Source: Xylanibacter rarus (GTDB taxonomy: Bacteria; Bacteroidota; Bacteroidia; Bacteroidales; Bacteroidaceae). Taken from it: a stretch of DNA of 64,000 nt. Numbering within the stretch: the stretch's first letter is position 1; each line of letters starts with the position of its first letter. Location: NCBI RefSeq assembly GCF_001275135.1, contig NZ_LFQU01000018.1, positions 1 through 64,000 of the forward strand. The letters are read 5' to 3'. The position numbers and the translations under genes were made by a program. The notes under the pieces were generated by a model. That model searched no databases. It had not been told where the DNA came from and was given only the letters and a program-made list of their open reading frames with translations. Below are positions 40,847-49,597 of this stretch, piece after piece.

Positions 40847-41097
40847 CAGATAGCGACTAAAAACGGGGGCAAGGGATGCCCGAATTTGTCCTGCGGAGCT
40901 TGAAATTATCCGGGTGCGGTAAATCTCCAACTGTTGGTTGGAGATTTAAAACGGGTACAGACCGAAGTTAATCGCTTGCTTTAAACGAGCCATTTGTGAG
41001 CCATTTGTATATATTGTTTTCGGCTTATAATCAACAGTTTTACAAAAATCGCATTATACTTGTGAGCCATTTGTGAAGCGTTTATGAAGCGTATGGC
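40847..41097. repeat. Structured iteron repeat, copy 2 (right edge of cargo slot, before abiE)
   Basis: Order: GATAGCGACTAAA, GGCAAGGGATGCCC, CCGAATTTGTCCTGCGG, hairpin AAATCTCCAAC/GTTGGAGATTT (40922-40948), then 11-bp iterons TGTGAGCCATT (40987-41008) and variants (41061-41096). The hairpin bases differ from copy 1 but pair equally well. It fills most of the gap 40789-41239. Confidence 0.6.
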
Positions 41098-41207
41098 AAG
41101 CCTTTGATTGAGTTTCCGTTATTCTCCTATTATCAGGTGACACGACAAAAAGAAAACATCTTCGGCAAAATCTTTGTTATGTTTTTGCAGGTGATTACAT
41201 AATATAC

Positions 41208-41215
41208 TATCTTTG
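41208..41215 (+). promoter_or_regulatory. -7 promoter box of the abiE operon
   Basis: TATCTTTG, a perfect match, lies 24 nt before the ATG at 41240. This excludes the TTG start at 41213 that overlaps the box. Confidence 0.65.
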
Positions 41216-41239
41216 CATATAGAAACAAAGGACATAAAT

Positions 41240-41941
41240 ATGGCTTCATTCAGAAAAGAGATACTTGGGCAGATTGAACGGATAGATACCGGGCGTATAT
41301 TCACGTTCCGGGATTTATCGTTTGAAACGGAAAAGACCGCCAATGTTGCGGTGCTACTTTCCGAACAGAGCCGCAAAGGGGTACTGGTACGGGTTGAAAA
41401 GGGGGCGTACTACCGTCCCAAGAAATCAGTGCTGGGGCTGGGAAAGCTGCCTGTCTATCAGGATGAACAGTTCCGCTACCTGACTGAAAAACTGAACGGC
41501 TATATCACGGGGGCTTACATCTATAACAAAATGGGGCTGACCGAACAGGTAGCCACAACCATAACGATAGCCACTCCTAACCCGGTTCGCCGTTTCCGTT
41601 TCAAGAACTTGGATATAGAGTGCGTGAAAGCCTACTGCATGGTCTATCCGGATGAAAGCCTTGTCCCGTACTTGCGGCTGCTCGATGCGATAAAGGATAT
41701 GAAGCGCATACCCGGAACAACCGGGCAGGACATCTACAACCGGGTCAAAAGCCAATATTTCAACGGGTACAGCCTGCCGGAACTGGAAAAAATCGTATCT
41801 TTGGCGAAAAGTTACCCGCCACGTGTCAGAAAGGTGGTGGCGGATATACTGGGCGACATCAGACAAACCGTATTGCAAACGGAAATGGCAAAGACCATTC
41901 TTCCCACGACACGGTTCAACTTGGATTATAAAACAGCATAG
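41240..41941 (+). CDS. AbiEi-like antitoxin (DUF6088)
   Basis: This 233-residue protein has an N-terminal winged-helix (IFTFRDLSFETEKTANVAVLLSEQSRKGVLVRVEKGAYYRP) and a C-terminal domain typical of DUF6088/AbiEi antitoxins. In type IV toxin-antitoxin systems AbiEi represses the operon and offsets the toxin. It lies nine bases before the AbiEii gene. The 11-bp repeats upstream could be its binding sites, which is inference. Such pairs stabilise mobile elements and can abort phage infection. Confidence 0.8.
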   Translation: MASFRKEILGQIERIDTGRIFTFRDLSFETEKTANVAVLLSEQSRKGVLVRVEKGAYYRPKKSVLGLGKLPVYQDEQFRYLTEKLNGYITGAYIYNKMGLTEQVATTITIATPNPVRRFRFKNLDIECVKAYCMVYPDESLVPYLRLLDAIKDMKRIPGTTGQDIYNRVKSQYFNGYSLPELEKIVSLAKSYPPRVRKVVADILGDIRQTVLQTEMAKTILPTTRFNLDYKTA

Positions 41942-41950
41942 GACAGAAAT

Positions 41951-42967
41951 ATGAATTTACATTCGGACAAGGAAGCGTTCAAGGAAATCATCGCACTGGC
42001 GGCTGACCATTTCGGCTACGAGCAGTCGCACGTGGAAAAGGATTACTGGGTATCGAAGATACTGCGGGATATTTCCATGTCCGAATATGCGGATAAGACC
42101 TACTTCAAAGGCGGAACTTCACTTTCCAAAGCCTACGGGCTGATAGAACGTTTCTCGGAAGATTTGGACTTGTTCGTGTTCACGGGTGATAAAGGTGCGT
42201 CCAAGCAGGCAGAAAAGACATTGAACAAGAAACTTTCCAAATACATAGCCGAACTCAATAGTGACATATACAAGGAAGATTTGTCGGAAACGGGCGGTAA
42301 TTACCGTAAACTGTATTTCTCGTATGACAATGTATTTCAAGGCGTGGGACTGAAAGAACATTTGGAAGTAGAGATAAAATCCTGTGACCTGCCGGACAAA
42401 AAACTGATGTTCTACCCGGCGGACAAGCGGGTTATCAAACCGATTGTGACCGCCTTTCTTGAAAGCATCGGGCAAGAGGAACTGATAAGCACCTACGGGC
42501 TGGAAAGTTTTGAAACGCAGTGTATCAACCCCCGAAAGACTATCTGCGACAAGGTTTCAAGGCTGGTAAAGCTGTCTTACAATGAGGATGCAGCCGCACT
42601 GTTGGCAAAGCATATCCGTGACGTTTACGACTTGTCGGCACTCTACCACAATCAGGAATATAACGATTACCTACATTCGGAAGATTTCTTGGATGCCATG
42701 TACCGGGTGACGATAGAGGACGGACTAAATAAAAACTCCCGTTCGCACTTGTCGCTGGCTGATGCACCGATATTCAAGGATGCCGAAGCGGTCATGGCGT
42801 TACCCGAAGTGGCTACGGCGTACACTACCGATTTGAAGAAACTGACTTTCGACAAAAGCAAGATGCCGCCGATAGGCAAGGCTGTGGAAGCATTGAAGAA
42901 CCTGCACGAAATATTAGTGCGTTTTGAAGCCTACCGCACCAAAAAGCAAAATGAAGAACAACCGTAA
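41951..42967 (+). CDS. AbiEii nucleotidyltransferase toxin
   Basis: This 338-residue protein is of the AbiEii/AbiGii family: HVEKDYWVSKILRDI near the start, FKGGTSLSKAYGLIERFSEDLDLFVF (GS...D.D nucleotidyltransferase core, about 54-79) and KICDKVSRLVKLSYN-like and HIRDVYDLSAL segments later. The family transfers nucleotides to tRNA or similar targets and stops growth unless antagonised by AbiEi. It is complete, with GGTSLSK and DLDLF intact. It ends the two-gene operon and converges on mobC. Confidence 0.83.
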   Translation: MNLHSDKEAFKEIIALAADHFGYEQSHVEKDYWVSKILRDISMSEYADKTYFKGGTSLSKAYGLIERFSEDLDLFVFTGDKGASKQAEKTLNKKLSKYIAELNSDIYKEDLSETGGNYRKLYFSYDNVFQGVGLKEHLEVEIKSCDLPDKKLMFYPADKRVIKPIVTAFLESIGQEELISTYGLESFETQCINPRKTICDKVSRLVKLSYNEDAAALLAKHIRDVYDLSALYHNQEYNDYLHSEDFLDAMYRVTIEDGLNKNSRSHLSLADAPIFKDAEAVMALPEVATAYTTDLKKLTFDKSKMPPIGKAVEALKNLHEILVRFEAYRTKKQNEEQP

Positions 42968-43010
42968 AGCTACATCGGCTGTTCTTCACTCCATACATTA
43001 TTATATATAG

Positions 43011-45020
43011 CTATTCTTCCTCCTTAATCAAGTGGCATAACTCCGGGTCGTTCTTAATCCGGGTTATCTCGTCCTCGACTATCTGCCTGACTTCCTGACG
43101 GATGCGGTCATAGTTGGCTTGTATCTCCTCCTGCATCCGGTCGTTGCCGTCCTTGTCGGTGAAGTCGATAATCTGCGGCAACTTCACGTAATGGGCGGTT
43201 TCCCGCTTCACCTTTTCGTTGTCCACCACGATTTCGCAGTGGAAAATCTTCTGCTCTATCCGTTCATCGAAGTTGTCCGCCACAGCACCCACGAACATAC
43301 CTTGCGTGAGGTTGGATATTTTGCTGGCGGGTATCAGGCTGTCCATTTGGGTGCTTATCGAGGTGGATTTTTCCCGTTGGTTTATCGTCATGCTCTGCCG
43401 TTTCTGCAACACCTTTCCGAAACGCTCGGAAAGGATTTTCGCCGTTTCACCGACTACTTGACCGCTGAACACGTTACCCACAGTATTTTGGATAACCCGG
43501 CTTTCCTTGTCCCCGTAATCACGGGTAAGCTGGCTGTAATCCTGAAAGCCTAACAGAACCGCAACCTTGTTGCTTCGGGCGGTGGCAATCAAATTATCCA
43601 ACCCCCGAAAATATATAGTTGGTAATTCATCTATTATCACCGAACTTTTAAGCTGACCTTTCTTGTTTATCAGCTTCACGATACGGGAATTATATAATCC
43701 CAGTGCTGCCGAGTAGATATTTTGGCGGTCAGGATTGTTGCCGACAACCAGTATTTTAGGCTCTTTCGGGTTGTTGATGTCAAGTGAAAAATCATCGCCC
43801 GTCATTACCCAGTAAAGGGCGGGTGAAATCATCCTTGAAAGCGGGATTTTTGCACTGGCAATCTGCCCCTGCAACTGTTCAACTGCCGAACTTTCCCAAG
43901 CGTCCACGAACGGGGAAAGGTAATTTTCCAGTTCGGGATAACTGCGCAAAATCGTGAATACATCAGCGTATTTCTTGTTCAACAGTTCTATGGCATGGGG
44001 AAACGTGCAATACCTGCCGCCTTGATAGATGCGCAAATACCAAATAATGGCTGCAAGCAGGATAATCGGGCTTTCCACGAAGAAGTCGCCCTGCTTGCTT
44101 ATCCAGCTTCGATTGAGGTTAAGCATAATCGTGTAGCTGGCTTCATAAGCATCCGCAATGTCCGACATGAAGCTGGCGTTTATAGGGTTACATCGGTGGC
44201 TCTTGCGTGGGTCGTCAAAGTTGATAACGTAAAATTTCGGCTTGACCTTGTAGCCGTCCAAGTGGTTAAGCAAATGATTGTAAGCGATTTCCGAAAGGTC
44301 AGGAAACTTATAATCATACAGGTAGAGCGCAAAACCTTTCTCGATTTGCTGTTTTATGTAATTATTTACTACTGCGTATGACTTCCCGCTGCCCGGCGTT
44401 CCTAACACGATGCTCGCACGAAAAACGTTTACAACGTTAATATAGCCATTGTTCCACTTCTTCTTATAGTAGAACCGGGTAGGCAGATTTACAGAATACT
44501 CGTTCTCGATAAGCCTTGTTTCCTGCTGGAAACTTTCGTTCTCGGTATTAAAGACATCATCCATGAGGTTGTTTTTCAATAACCGGGACATCCACGTACC
44601 CGCCATGAGCATACAGATATAGCCCGCCGACAGCGTGGCGATATAAAACACAGTGTCCGCCGTATGTGGCAGCGGAAGTTCCAGCAGCCACCAGTTCAGG
44701 AAAAACAACACGACACCCGCCGCAAGGCTGCAATGTATCTTCGCCCACGTTATCTTTTCCTCTTTCACGCCCTTAGTGCCGATACACGACAGGGCGAGGA
44801 ACACCACCGAAAATAGTTTTGTCCATAAGATAGACGAGAACAGCCCGGTGGTGCGCTGGAAGTTCCACAGTATCTTGTCTATCACCTCAAACGTCACTCC
44901 CCATTCTTTCAGGGTGGAGTAACAGAACCAGTACACGTTTATTCCCACGAATAGAATACTGACAGCCCGCATAAAGTCCATGACCCTTGCAAGCCCTCTC
45001 AAATCATCTTCCTGTTGCAT
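43011..45020 (-). CDS. mobC: Type IV coupling protein MobC (VirD4/TraG-like)
   Basis: This 669-residue inner-membrane ATPase has N-terminal membrane helices (about 15-35, 58-78, 95-115, 125-143), Walker A VLGTPGSGKSYAVVN (about 205-219), and the TraD/TraG C-terminal ATPase part (SSVIIDELPTIYFRGLDNLIATARSNKVAVLLGFQDYSQL). It couples the relaxase-bound strand to the tra channel. It follows mobB by 18 bases in the order mobA-mobB-mobC. Bacteroides elements call this gene mobC; it is not related to the small MobC of plasmid relaxosomes. Confidence 0.87.
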   Translation of the reverse strand: MQQEDDLRGLARVMDFMRAVSILFVGINVYWFCYSTLKEWGVTFEVIDKILWNFQRTTGLFSSILWTKLFSVVFLALSCIGTKGVKEEKITWAKIHCSLAAGVVLFFLNWWLLELPLPHTADTVFYIATLSAGYICMLMAGTWMSRLLKNNLMDDVFNTENESFQQETRLIENEYSVNLPTRFYYKKKWNNGYINVVNVFRASIVLGTPGSGKSYAVVNNYIKQQIEKGFALYLYDYKFPDLSEIAYNHLLNHLDGYKVKPKFYVINFDDPRKSHRCNPINASFMSDIADAYEASYTIMLNLNRSWISKQGDFFVESPIILLAAIIWYLRIYQGGRYCTFPHAIELLNKKYADVFTILRSYPELENYLSPFVDAWESSAVEQLQGQIASAKIPLSRMISPALYWVMTGDDFSLDINNPKEPKILVVGNNPDRQNIYSAALGLYNSRIVKLINKKGQLKSSVIIDELPTIYFRGLDNLIATARSNKVAVLLGFQDYSQLTRDYGDKESRVIQNTVGNVFSGQVVGETAKILSERFGKVLQKRQSMTINQREKSTSISTQMDSLIPASKISNLTQGMFVGAVADNFDERIEQKIFHCEIVVDNEKVKRETAHYVKLPQIIDFTDKDGNDRMQEEIQANYDRIRQEVRQIVEDEITRIKNDPELCHLIKEEE

Positions 45021-45038
45021 GATTGTAATGTTTTTAAG

Positions 45039-46307
45039 TTAGTTGATGCGCCTTGTGCGCTTCTTTTTCTTCTTTCTCTTTTGGCGGTCGGTGTCCTGCG
45101 GCTCGTCACCGCCTGATGCACCGCCGCCCAGCAAACCGCCGAAAGCACCCAGCACGGAAGCCATGCCCGAAACGATGTCGGCTTTCGGCGTGAAGCCCGG
45201 CTGTTCCTGATGCGTGGGCTGGTCTTGCTGCGGTGCTGCCACTTCGGACTGGTGTATCTTTCCGGTTTCGCCCGAAAAACGTTCGTTGAACACGTTCGCC
45301 GAATACTCCTTACCCAAGCGTGAACCGTTCAGCACCACCCGGCTGTCGTGGTCGATGAACGTAACGCCATAGATGCGCCCGTTGTCGTTCTGACGGAATA
45401 CCACATCAATGCCCTGCTTCTTTAGCTGTCGTTCCAGTTCCTTGCGGCTGCGGGCGGTCTGCATGGCAGTGGCTACAATCTTCCGGGTGCGCTCTTTCAG
45501 TTTCCCGTTCTTAATTGCTTCGCCCGATTTCTCCATTCTGCGCTGCACCGCTTCATAACCTACCGACTTGCCGATGCGGGAAGCCTTTACCGGGTTGCCC
45601 ACCTTTTCGCCCTTGTCGTTCATGGCGGAATAGACAATGCCCTGATAGGGCTTGCCGTTTATCTCGCCTTTGACTTCCTCGGCGCACACGTTGTAAGCGG
45701 CAAGCAAAGCCTTGTACTCCCCGAACGACTGGAAGCGGTAGCCATAGCAAGCCGCTTTCACGGTGTTGCCGATTTGGTGCTTCACGTCCCCGGCGGCATA
45801 GTCCACCTTTTTAAGTTCGGGGCGTTCGGCACGTTCCTTTCGTTCTGCCGGGTGCAGGTTGTATTTCTGCTCCAGTTCACGGGTGATTTGCTTGCTGCGC
45901 CGATGCTCGAACTTGTCATTCAGCGGCTTGCCGTTCTCGTCCACCCGCAACCCCACGATGTGGATATGGTGGCGGTCGATGTCGGTATGCTTGTACACCA
46001 GATAAGGCTGGTCGCCATAGCCCAACTTCCGCATATACTCTTTGGCGATGTCGGAAAGCTGCCGGTCGGTCAGCACGTCTTCCGGGTGCGGGTTTATGGA
46101 AATATGAAGTATCGGCTTCTTGGTGGATAGCTGGACGGGCATCTGCATTTCAAAGCTGCGCATACACTCGCCGATAGAGAAATTCCCGTCCTCGCCCAAC
46201 AGCATCCGGTTGGAGAAAAGCACCTTTGCTTCCCCGCTGTCCACCTTGTTTTGGTTGTATGCCAGTGCGCCGAACATATTGCCGCCCGTGCTTATTTTGG
46301 CAACCAT
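45039..46307 (-). CDS. mobB: Relaxase MobB
   Basis: This protein of about 422 residues is a MOBP-type relaxase: the N-terminal part has MVAKISTGGNMFGALAYN and the catalytic metal motif in YKHTDIDRHHIHIVGLRVDENGK (HxDxxHxHxV). It nicks oriT and leads the strand into the recipient. The C-terminal third is low-complexity (a GGLLGGG stretch and a KKKKRTRR tail). It overlaps mobA by 16 bases. The start at 46307 (MVAKIS) is usual; four codons upstream exist in frame. Confidence 0.87.
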   Translation of the reverse strand: MVAKISTGGNMFGALAYNQNKVDSGEAKVLFSNRMLLGEDGNFSIGECMRSFEMQMPVQLSTKKPILHISINPHPEDVLTDRQLSDIAKEYMRKLGYGDQPYLVYKHTDIDRHHIHIVGLRVDENGKPLNDKFEHRRSKQITRELEQKYNLHPAERKERAERPELKKVDYAAGDVKHQIGNTVKAACYGYRFQSFGEYKALLAAYNVCAEEVKGEINGKPYQGIVYSAMNDKGEKVGNPVKASRIGKSVGYEAVQRRMEKSGEAIKNGKLKERTRKIVATAMQTARSRKELERQLKKQGIDVVFRQNDNGRIYGVTFIDHDSRVVLNGSRLGKEYSANVFNERFSGETGKIHQSEVAAPQQDQPTHQEQPGFTPKADIVSGMASVLGAFGGLLGGGASGGDEPQDTDRQKRKKKKKRTRRIN

Positions 46308-46714
46308 AGTTCCCTGCACTCGTTTGTCAGGTCGATAACCTGACGGTTCAACACAGCCAGTTCGGTGGTCGCTTTCTCCAGTTTATAGAGAAAAGCCAGT
46401 GCCTTTTTCTCCGAAAAGTTACTATTCAGAGCCTTTACCACTTGGTTGTAATTGACCGCAACCGCCCGGAACTGGGCATAAAATTCGGTCAGCCGGGCGC
46501 AATATTCTACTGCCGATTTGTCCACTTTCACCACCCGGAACGGCTCGCCGAACAGCCGGGCGGCGATGAAACGGGACTTGCTCGTGACGCCCGACTGCTC
46601 CCATTGCGAGAGGAAGCGGGCATTCTCCCGGTCGTTCAGGTAAAGGACATGGCGATGCTTCGCCGGGTCTGCGAGGGCGGGGCGACCGCCCTTGTTGGTT
46701 CTTCTTGTTTCCAT
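46292..46714 (-). CDS. mobA: Relaxosome accessory protein MobA
   Basis: This 140-residue protein has an N-terminal ribbon-helix-helix-like region (GGRPALADPAKHRHVLYLNDRENARFL) and a helical C-terminus with LTEFYAQFRAVAVNYNQVVKALN, the pattern of mobilisation accessory proteins. It should bind oriT and help MobB. It is the first gene of the mob operon, with the likely oriT just upstream. Confidence 0.82.
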   Translation of the reverse strand: METRRTNKGGRPALADPAKHRHVLYLNDRENARFLSQWEQSGVTSKSRFIAARLFGEPFRVVKVDKSAVEYCARLTEFYAQFRAVAVNYNQVVKALNSNFSEKKALAFLYKLEKATTELAVLNRQVIDLTNECRELWLPK

Positions 46715-46740
46715 GCTTCTTTGGATTAAAAAATTACGAC

Positions 46741-46870
46741 TTCGGAGTGATTTTTACCCCCGACAGGGGCAAGGCGTTTTCAGGCACGGAAAACGGTTCT
46801 ATGTGCCATAGAACACACCTTGCTATTTTCTGACGAAAATCGAAATCCGTCACGGACGGATTGGGGTTAG
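46741..46870. other. Likely oriT region
   Basis: The 130 bp upstream of mobA carry a perfect hairpin GTTCTATG-TGC-CATAGAAC (46796-46814) and CCCC-GACA-GGGG (about 46757-46769), inverted repeats of the kind recognised by relaxosomes, next to mobA. The nic site is not identified. oriT beside mobA is the rule in Bacteroides elements. Confidence 0.5.
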
Positions 46871-46989
46871 CGTGGAACGGTAAGCCCAGCCATTCACCAG
46901 CCCTGTTTTACACCTGCGCCCCCTGCGGTTCGTTACTCCGCTGCAAAGTAACGGTGATTTATAATGCTGTAAAATAGGTGGTTGGTGGA

Positions 46990-47021
46990 CAAAACGGGAC
47001 AGCGCAGGACAAATCGGGACA
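46990..47021. repeat. GGACAAAT-CGGGACA repeat, copy upstream of traA
   Basis: Two tandem half-units GGACAAAACGGGACA and GGACAAATCGGGACA with GCGC between. A 23-base stretch here (46999-47021) recurs exactly at 48671-48693, and a similar unit lies inverted at 38244-38278. Confidence 0.55.
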
Positions 47022-47064
47022 AGGTTTTCAGGGGACGTTTTTTCTCCCTTTTTTTGCATCGGAT

Positions 47065-47255
47065 TTCAATATTGAAAGCAAGATTGAAAGAAATATTCCA
47101 ATCAGGAAAGAATGATTGAAAGCAGGATTTCAATAAAACATGATTGCAGGATTTCAATATTTCAAGAAAGAATGAAAGCAGGAAAACAAGATTGAAATAA
47201 AACAGTCTTTCAATATTTCAAGATTGCAATATGGAAAGAATGATTGAAAGCAATA
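47065..47255. repeat. ATTGAAA/TTTCAAT array upstream of traA (parA)
   Basis: At least nine copies of ATTGAAA or its inverse occur in under 200 bp, with AAGAATGATTGAAAGCA repeated. Such an array directly upstream of a ParA gene suggests a centromere-like or autoregulatory site. Confidence 0.55.
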
Positions 47256-47290
47256 AACAAATCTATCAACCAATAATGAACGGAAGCAAT

Positions 47291-48058
47291 ATGGAAAACG
47301 AGAAAACACCCCTTTATGTCGCCTTTTCCACACAAAAGGGCGGGGTCGGCAAAACCACCTTTACCGTGCTGGCGGCGAGTTACCTATACTACCTCAAAGG
47401 CTACAATGTGGCGGTGGTCGATTGCGACTACCCCCAGCACTCCATTGCCGGGATGCGCAAGCGGGATGCCGAGCAGGTCGGGGCGGATGAAGATTACAAG
47501 CGCATGGCGTATGAACAGTTCACCCGGCTGGGGAAGAAAGCCTACCCGGTACTGTGCAGTTCGCCCGAAAAGGCGATTGCAACGGCTGACGGATATATAG
47601 CCGCCGGACACGTGCCGGATATAGTGTTTTTCGACCTGCCCGGCACGGTGAACAGCGAGGGCGTGATAAACTCCCTTGCGGGCATGGACTACATTTTCAC
47701 CCCCATTTCAGCCGACAAGGTGGTGCTGGAAAGCAGCCTGTCGTTCGCAATGGCTATCCAAAAGCTATTAGTGAAGAATGAAGCCTGCCGACTTGCAGGG
47801 CTGTACCTCTTTTGGAACATGGTGGACGGTAGGGAGAAAACAGACCTTTACACCGCCTACGACAAGACCATTAAGGAACTGGAACTGCCGCTGATGAAAA
47901 CCTTTATCCCCGATACCAAACGCTACAAAAAGGAACTGGTGGCGGATAAAAAGGCGGTGTTCCGCTCCACGCTCTTTCCCGCCAGCCGCCCGTTGGTAAG
48001 GGGAAGCAACTTGGAAGAACTGATAACCGAAATAGTGTACTACATCAAATTAAAATGA
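47291..48058 (+). CDS. traA: ParA-type ATPase TraA
   Basis: This 255-residue ATPase has the deviant Walker A FSTQKGGVGKTTFTVLAASY and Walker A' region VDCDYPQHSIAGMRKRD, with DIVFFDLPGT. It belongs to the ParA/MinD/Soj family found first in Bacteroides tra operons. It may segregate or position the excised element or regulate tra genes. In-frame ATGs at 47231, 47240 and 47276 could extend it, but they lie in the repeat array and MENEKTPLYVAFS is typical. Confidence 0.83.
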   Translation: MENEKTPLYVAFSTQKGGVGKTTFTVLAASYLYYLKGYNVAVVDCDYPQHSIAGMRKRDAEQVGADEDYKRMAYEQFTRLGKKAYPVLCSSPEKAIATADGYIAAGHVPDIVFFDLPGTVNSEGVINSLAGMDYIFTPISADKVVLESSLSFAMAIQKLLVKNEACRLAGLYLFWNMVDGREKTDLYTAYDKTIKELELPLMKTFIPDTKRYKKELVADKKAVFRSTLFPASRPLVRGSNLEELITEIVYYIKLK

Positions 48059-48059
48059 T

Positions 48060-48488
48060 ATGGCAAAGCAAAGCGGCGGGATGCCGAAGATAGACGAGGA
48101 TTTTATGCGGGAACTTATCTCGCAGGGTGTACCCGCCAAGCGGGAGAGCCAGCCGGATGATGAACCGCAGCCCGGCAGCGAAACGGAAACCGCCCACGAG
48201 GGACGGCAGGCTGAAACAGTGCAAGTAGAGAAACCGACACCCCGCAAGCGCAAGGGCGGTTCGGGCGACTACCGGGAAACCTACTTTCAGAAAGTGGAAC
48301 TGGCAGACCGACAGCCCTTGTACGTGAGCCGAACCACGCATGAGAAGCTGATGCGTATCGTGACGGTGATAGGCGGGCGAAAGGTGACGGTAAGCAGCTA
48401 CGTGGAAAACATTCTGCTGCGCCACTTCGAGCAGTACCAAGACGAGATAAACACCCTGTACGAAAGCCACTTCCAAAAGCCTGTCTGA
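48060..48488 (+). CDS. DUF3408 protein TraB-like
   Basis: This 142-residue basic protein has a disordered N-terminal half and a conserved C-terminal part (YRETYFQKVELADRQPLYVSRTTHEKLMRIVTVIGGRKVTVSSYVENILLRHFE) that reads as a ribbon-helix-helix-like DNA-binding domain of DUF3408. It starts one base after the ParA stop, so the two act as a pair, perhaps as ParA/ParB-like partner at the upstream array; that is inference. Confidence 0.78.
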   Translation: MAKQSGGMPKIDEDFMRELISQGVPAKRESQPDDEPQPGSETETAHEGRQAETVQVEKPTPRKRKGGSGDYRETYFQKVELADRQPLYVSRTTHEKLMRIVTVIGGRKVTVSSYVENILLRHFEQYQDEINTLYESHFQKPV

Positions 48489-48490
48489 CT

Positions 48491-49120
48491 ATGGTAATCT
48501 ATTGCATACTTACCGGGCTTTTGGTGTACTACATCGCCCTGTGGCTGTGGTATCGCTACACGGACAGCCGGACATCACCGGGCAAAACGGATGATGCGCC
48601 GCTTCCACGAAACGGGGTTTCAGGCTACACGCTGATAGGTGAAAGCCGATACAAGAGCGGACAATTTCAGACAGCGCAGGACAAATCGGGACACCTCCCG
48701 CAAGCGGCTGAAAATGATACTATTTTTGCGCCGCAGGCTGACGGACTGCCGGAAGAAACGCCCGGTTACGAGAATGACGAACCCGACTACGAGGACGAGG
48801 AAATAGCCGGGTACATGGACGGTGACGATGATACCGGGCGGGCTACGGGCGTGAGCTTTGACGAACTGGGCGAAGCGGTACGCACGGCGAACGCCGACAA
48901 CCCCACCGAAACGGAACAGCGGCAAGCCGCCGGGACACTGGCAAGGATTGAGGGGACGAACCTCTACGATGCGGTGGTGGAGAACATCAACGGCGGGCTG
49001 GCAAAGGTGGCGGAACTGCTGGGACGCAACGAAGCGGAACTGGCTGCGGCTGCTGTCCCTGCCGAAGCTGGCAATAAAAGCAAGGAACACGAAGCGTTCG
49101 ACATGAACGATTTCCTATAA
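48491..49120 (+). CDS. Conjugal transfer protein, TraC/TraD-like, membrane-anchored
   Basis: This 209-residue protein has one N-terminal membrane helix (about 3-22), a long acidic disordered middle (DEPDYEDEEIAGYMDGDDD) and a helical C-terminus ending FDMNDFL. It occupies the traC/traD place of Bacteroides tra operons. The role is unknown. A 23-base stretch at 48671-48693, coding QTAQDKSG, is identical to the repeat upstream of traA. Confidence 0.6.
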   Translation: MVIYCILTGLLVYYIALWLWYRYTDSRTSPGKTDDAPLPRNGVSGYTLIGESRYKSGQFQTAQDKSGHLPQAAENDTIFAPQADGLPEETPGYENDEPDYEDEEIAGYMDGDDDTGRATGVSFDELGEAVRTANADNPTETEQRQAAGTLARIEGTNLYDAVVENINGGLAKVAELLGRNEAELAAAAVPAEAGNKSKEHEAFDMNDFL

Positions 49121-49197
49121 TATAATAATGTATAAGCCTGACAGCATGAAACAGCGTGATTACGGTTGATTGGCAACCTGAAAACCAAACAGACAAA

Positions 49198-49233
49198 CGG
49201 GACTATCCCCGACCACTAAAATTTCAAATTATT
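49198..49233 (+). promoter_or_regulatory. Shared ICE leader motif, copy upstream of traE
   Basis: CGGGACTATCCCCG then ACCACTAAAATTTCAAATT. The same pair of blocks precedes the DUF3945 gene (38158-38195, minus). The second block alone recurs near 34660 and, shortened, directly before traN (56393). Confidence 0.5.
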
Positions 49234-49290
49234 CACCAGCCGGGAAAGGCGGACTATCCACCCGCCGCCCGGCATTAAAAACAAATCACA

Positions 49291-49587
49291 ATGAGAAAGA
49301 AAATCTTCTTGTCGGCGGCTATACTTGCCGCCGTGGTAAGTGCCTACGCACAAGGAAACGGGCAGGCGGGCATCACCGAAGCCACGAACCTAATCACCGG
49401 GTATTTCGACCCCGGAACAAAACTGGTGTACGCAATCGGGGCGGTCTGCGGCTTGATTGGCGGGGTAAAAGTATATAACAAGTTTTCAAGCGGCGACCCC
49501 GACACCTCAAAGACCGCCGCCAGTTGGTTCGGGGCGTGCATCTTCCTGATTGTAGCCGCCACTATCCTGCGCTCGTTCTTCCTCTAA
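49291..49587 (+). CDS. traE: TraE (DUF4134), VirB2-like pilin
   Basis: This 98-residue protein has a signal peptide (about 1-20, ending AYA) and two membrane helices around a short loop (LVYAIGAVCGLIGGVKVYNKFSSGDPD and ASWFGACIFLIVAATILRSFF). Size and layout fit VirB2-type pilins of the conjugation channel. It is followed after ten bases by traF. Confidence 0.85.
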   Translation: MRKKIFLSAAILAAVVSAYAQGNGQAGITEATNLITGYFDPGTKLVYAIGAVCGLIGGVKVYNKFSSGDPDTSKTAASWFGACIFLIVAATILRSFFL

Positions 49588-49597
49588 ACCTGCGGCT

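Noticed and set aside
47231-47290. Upstream start codons of the ParA gene
   Set aside because: They fall in the ATTGAAA repeat array and the added 20 residues do not resemble ParA N-termini, though they cannot be fully excluded.
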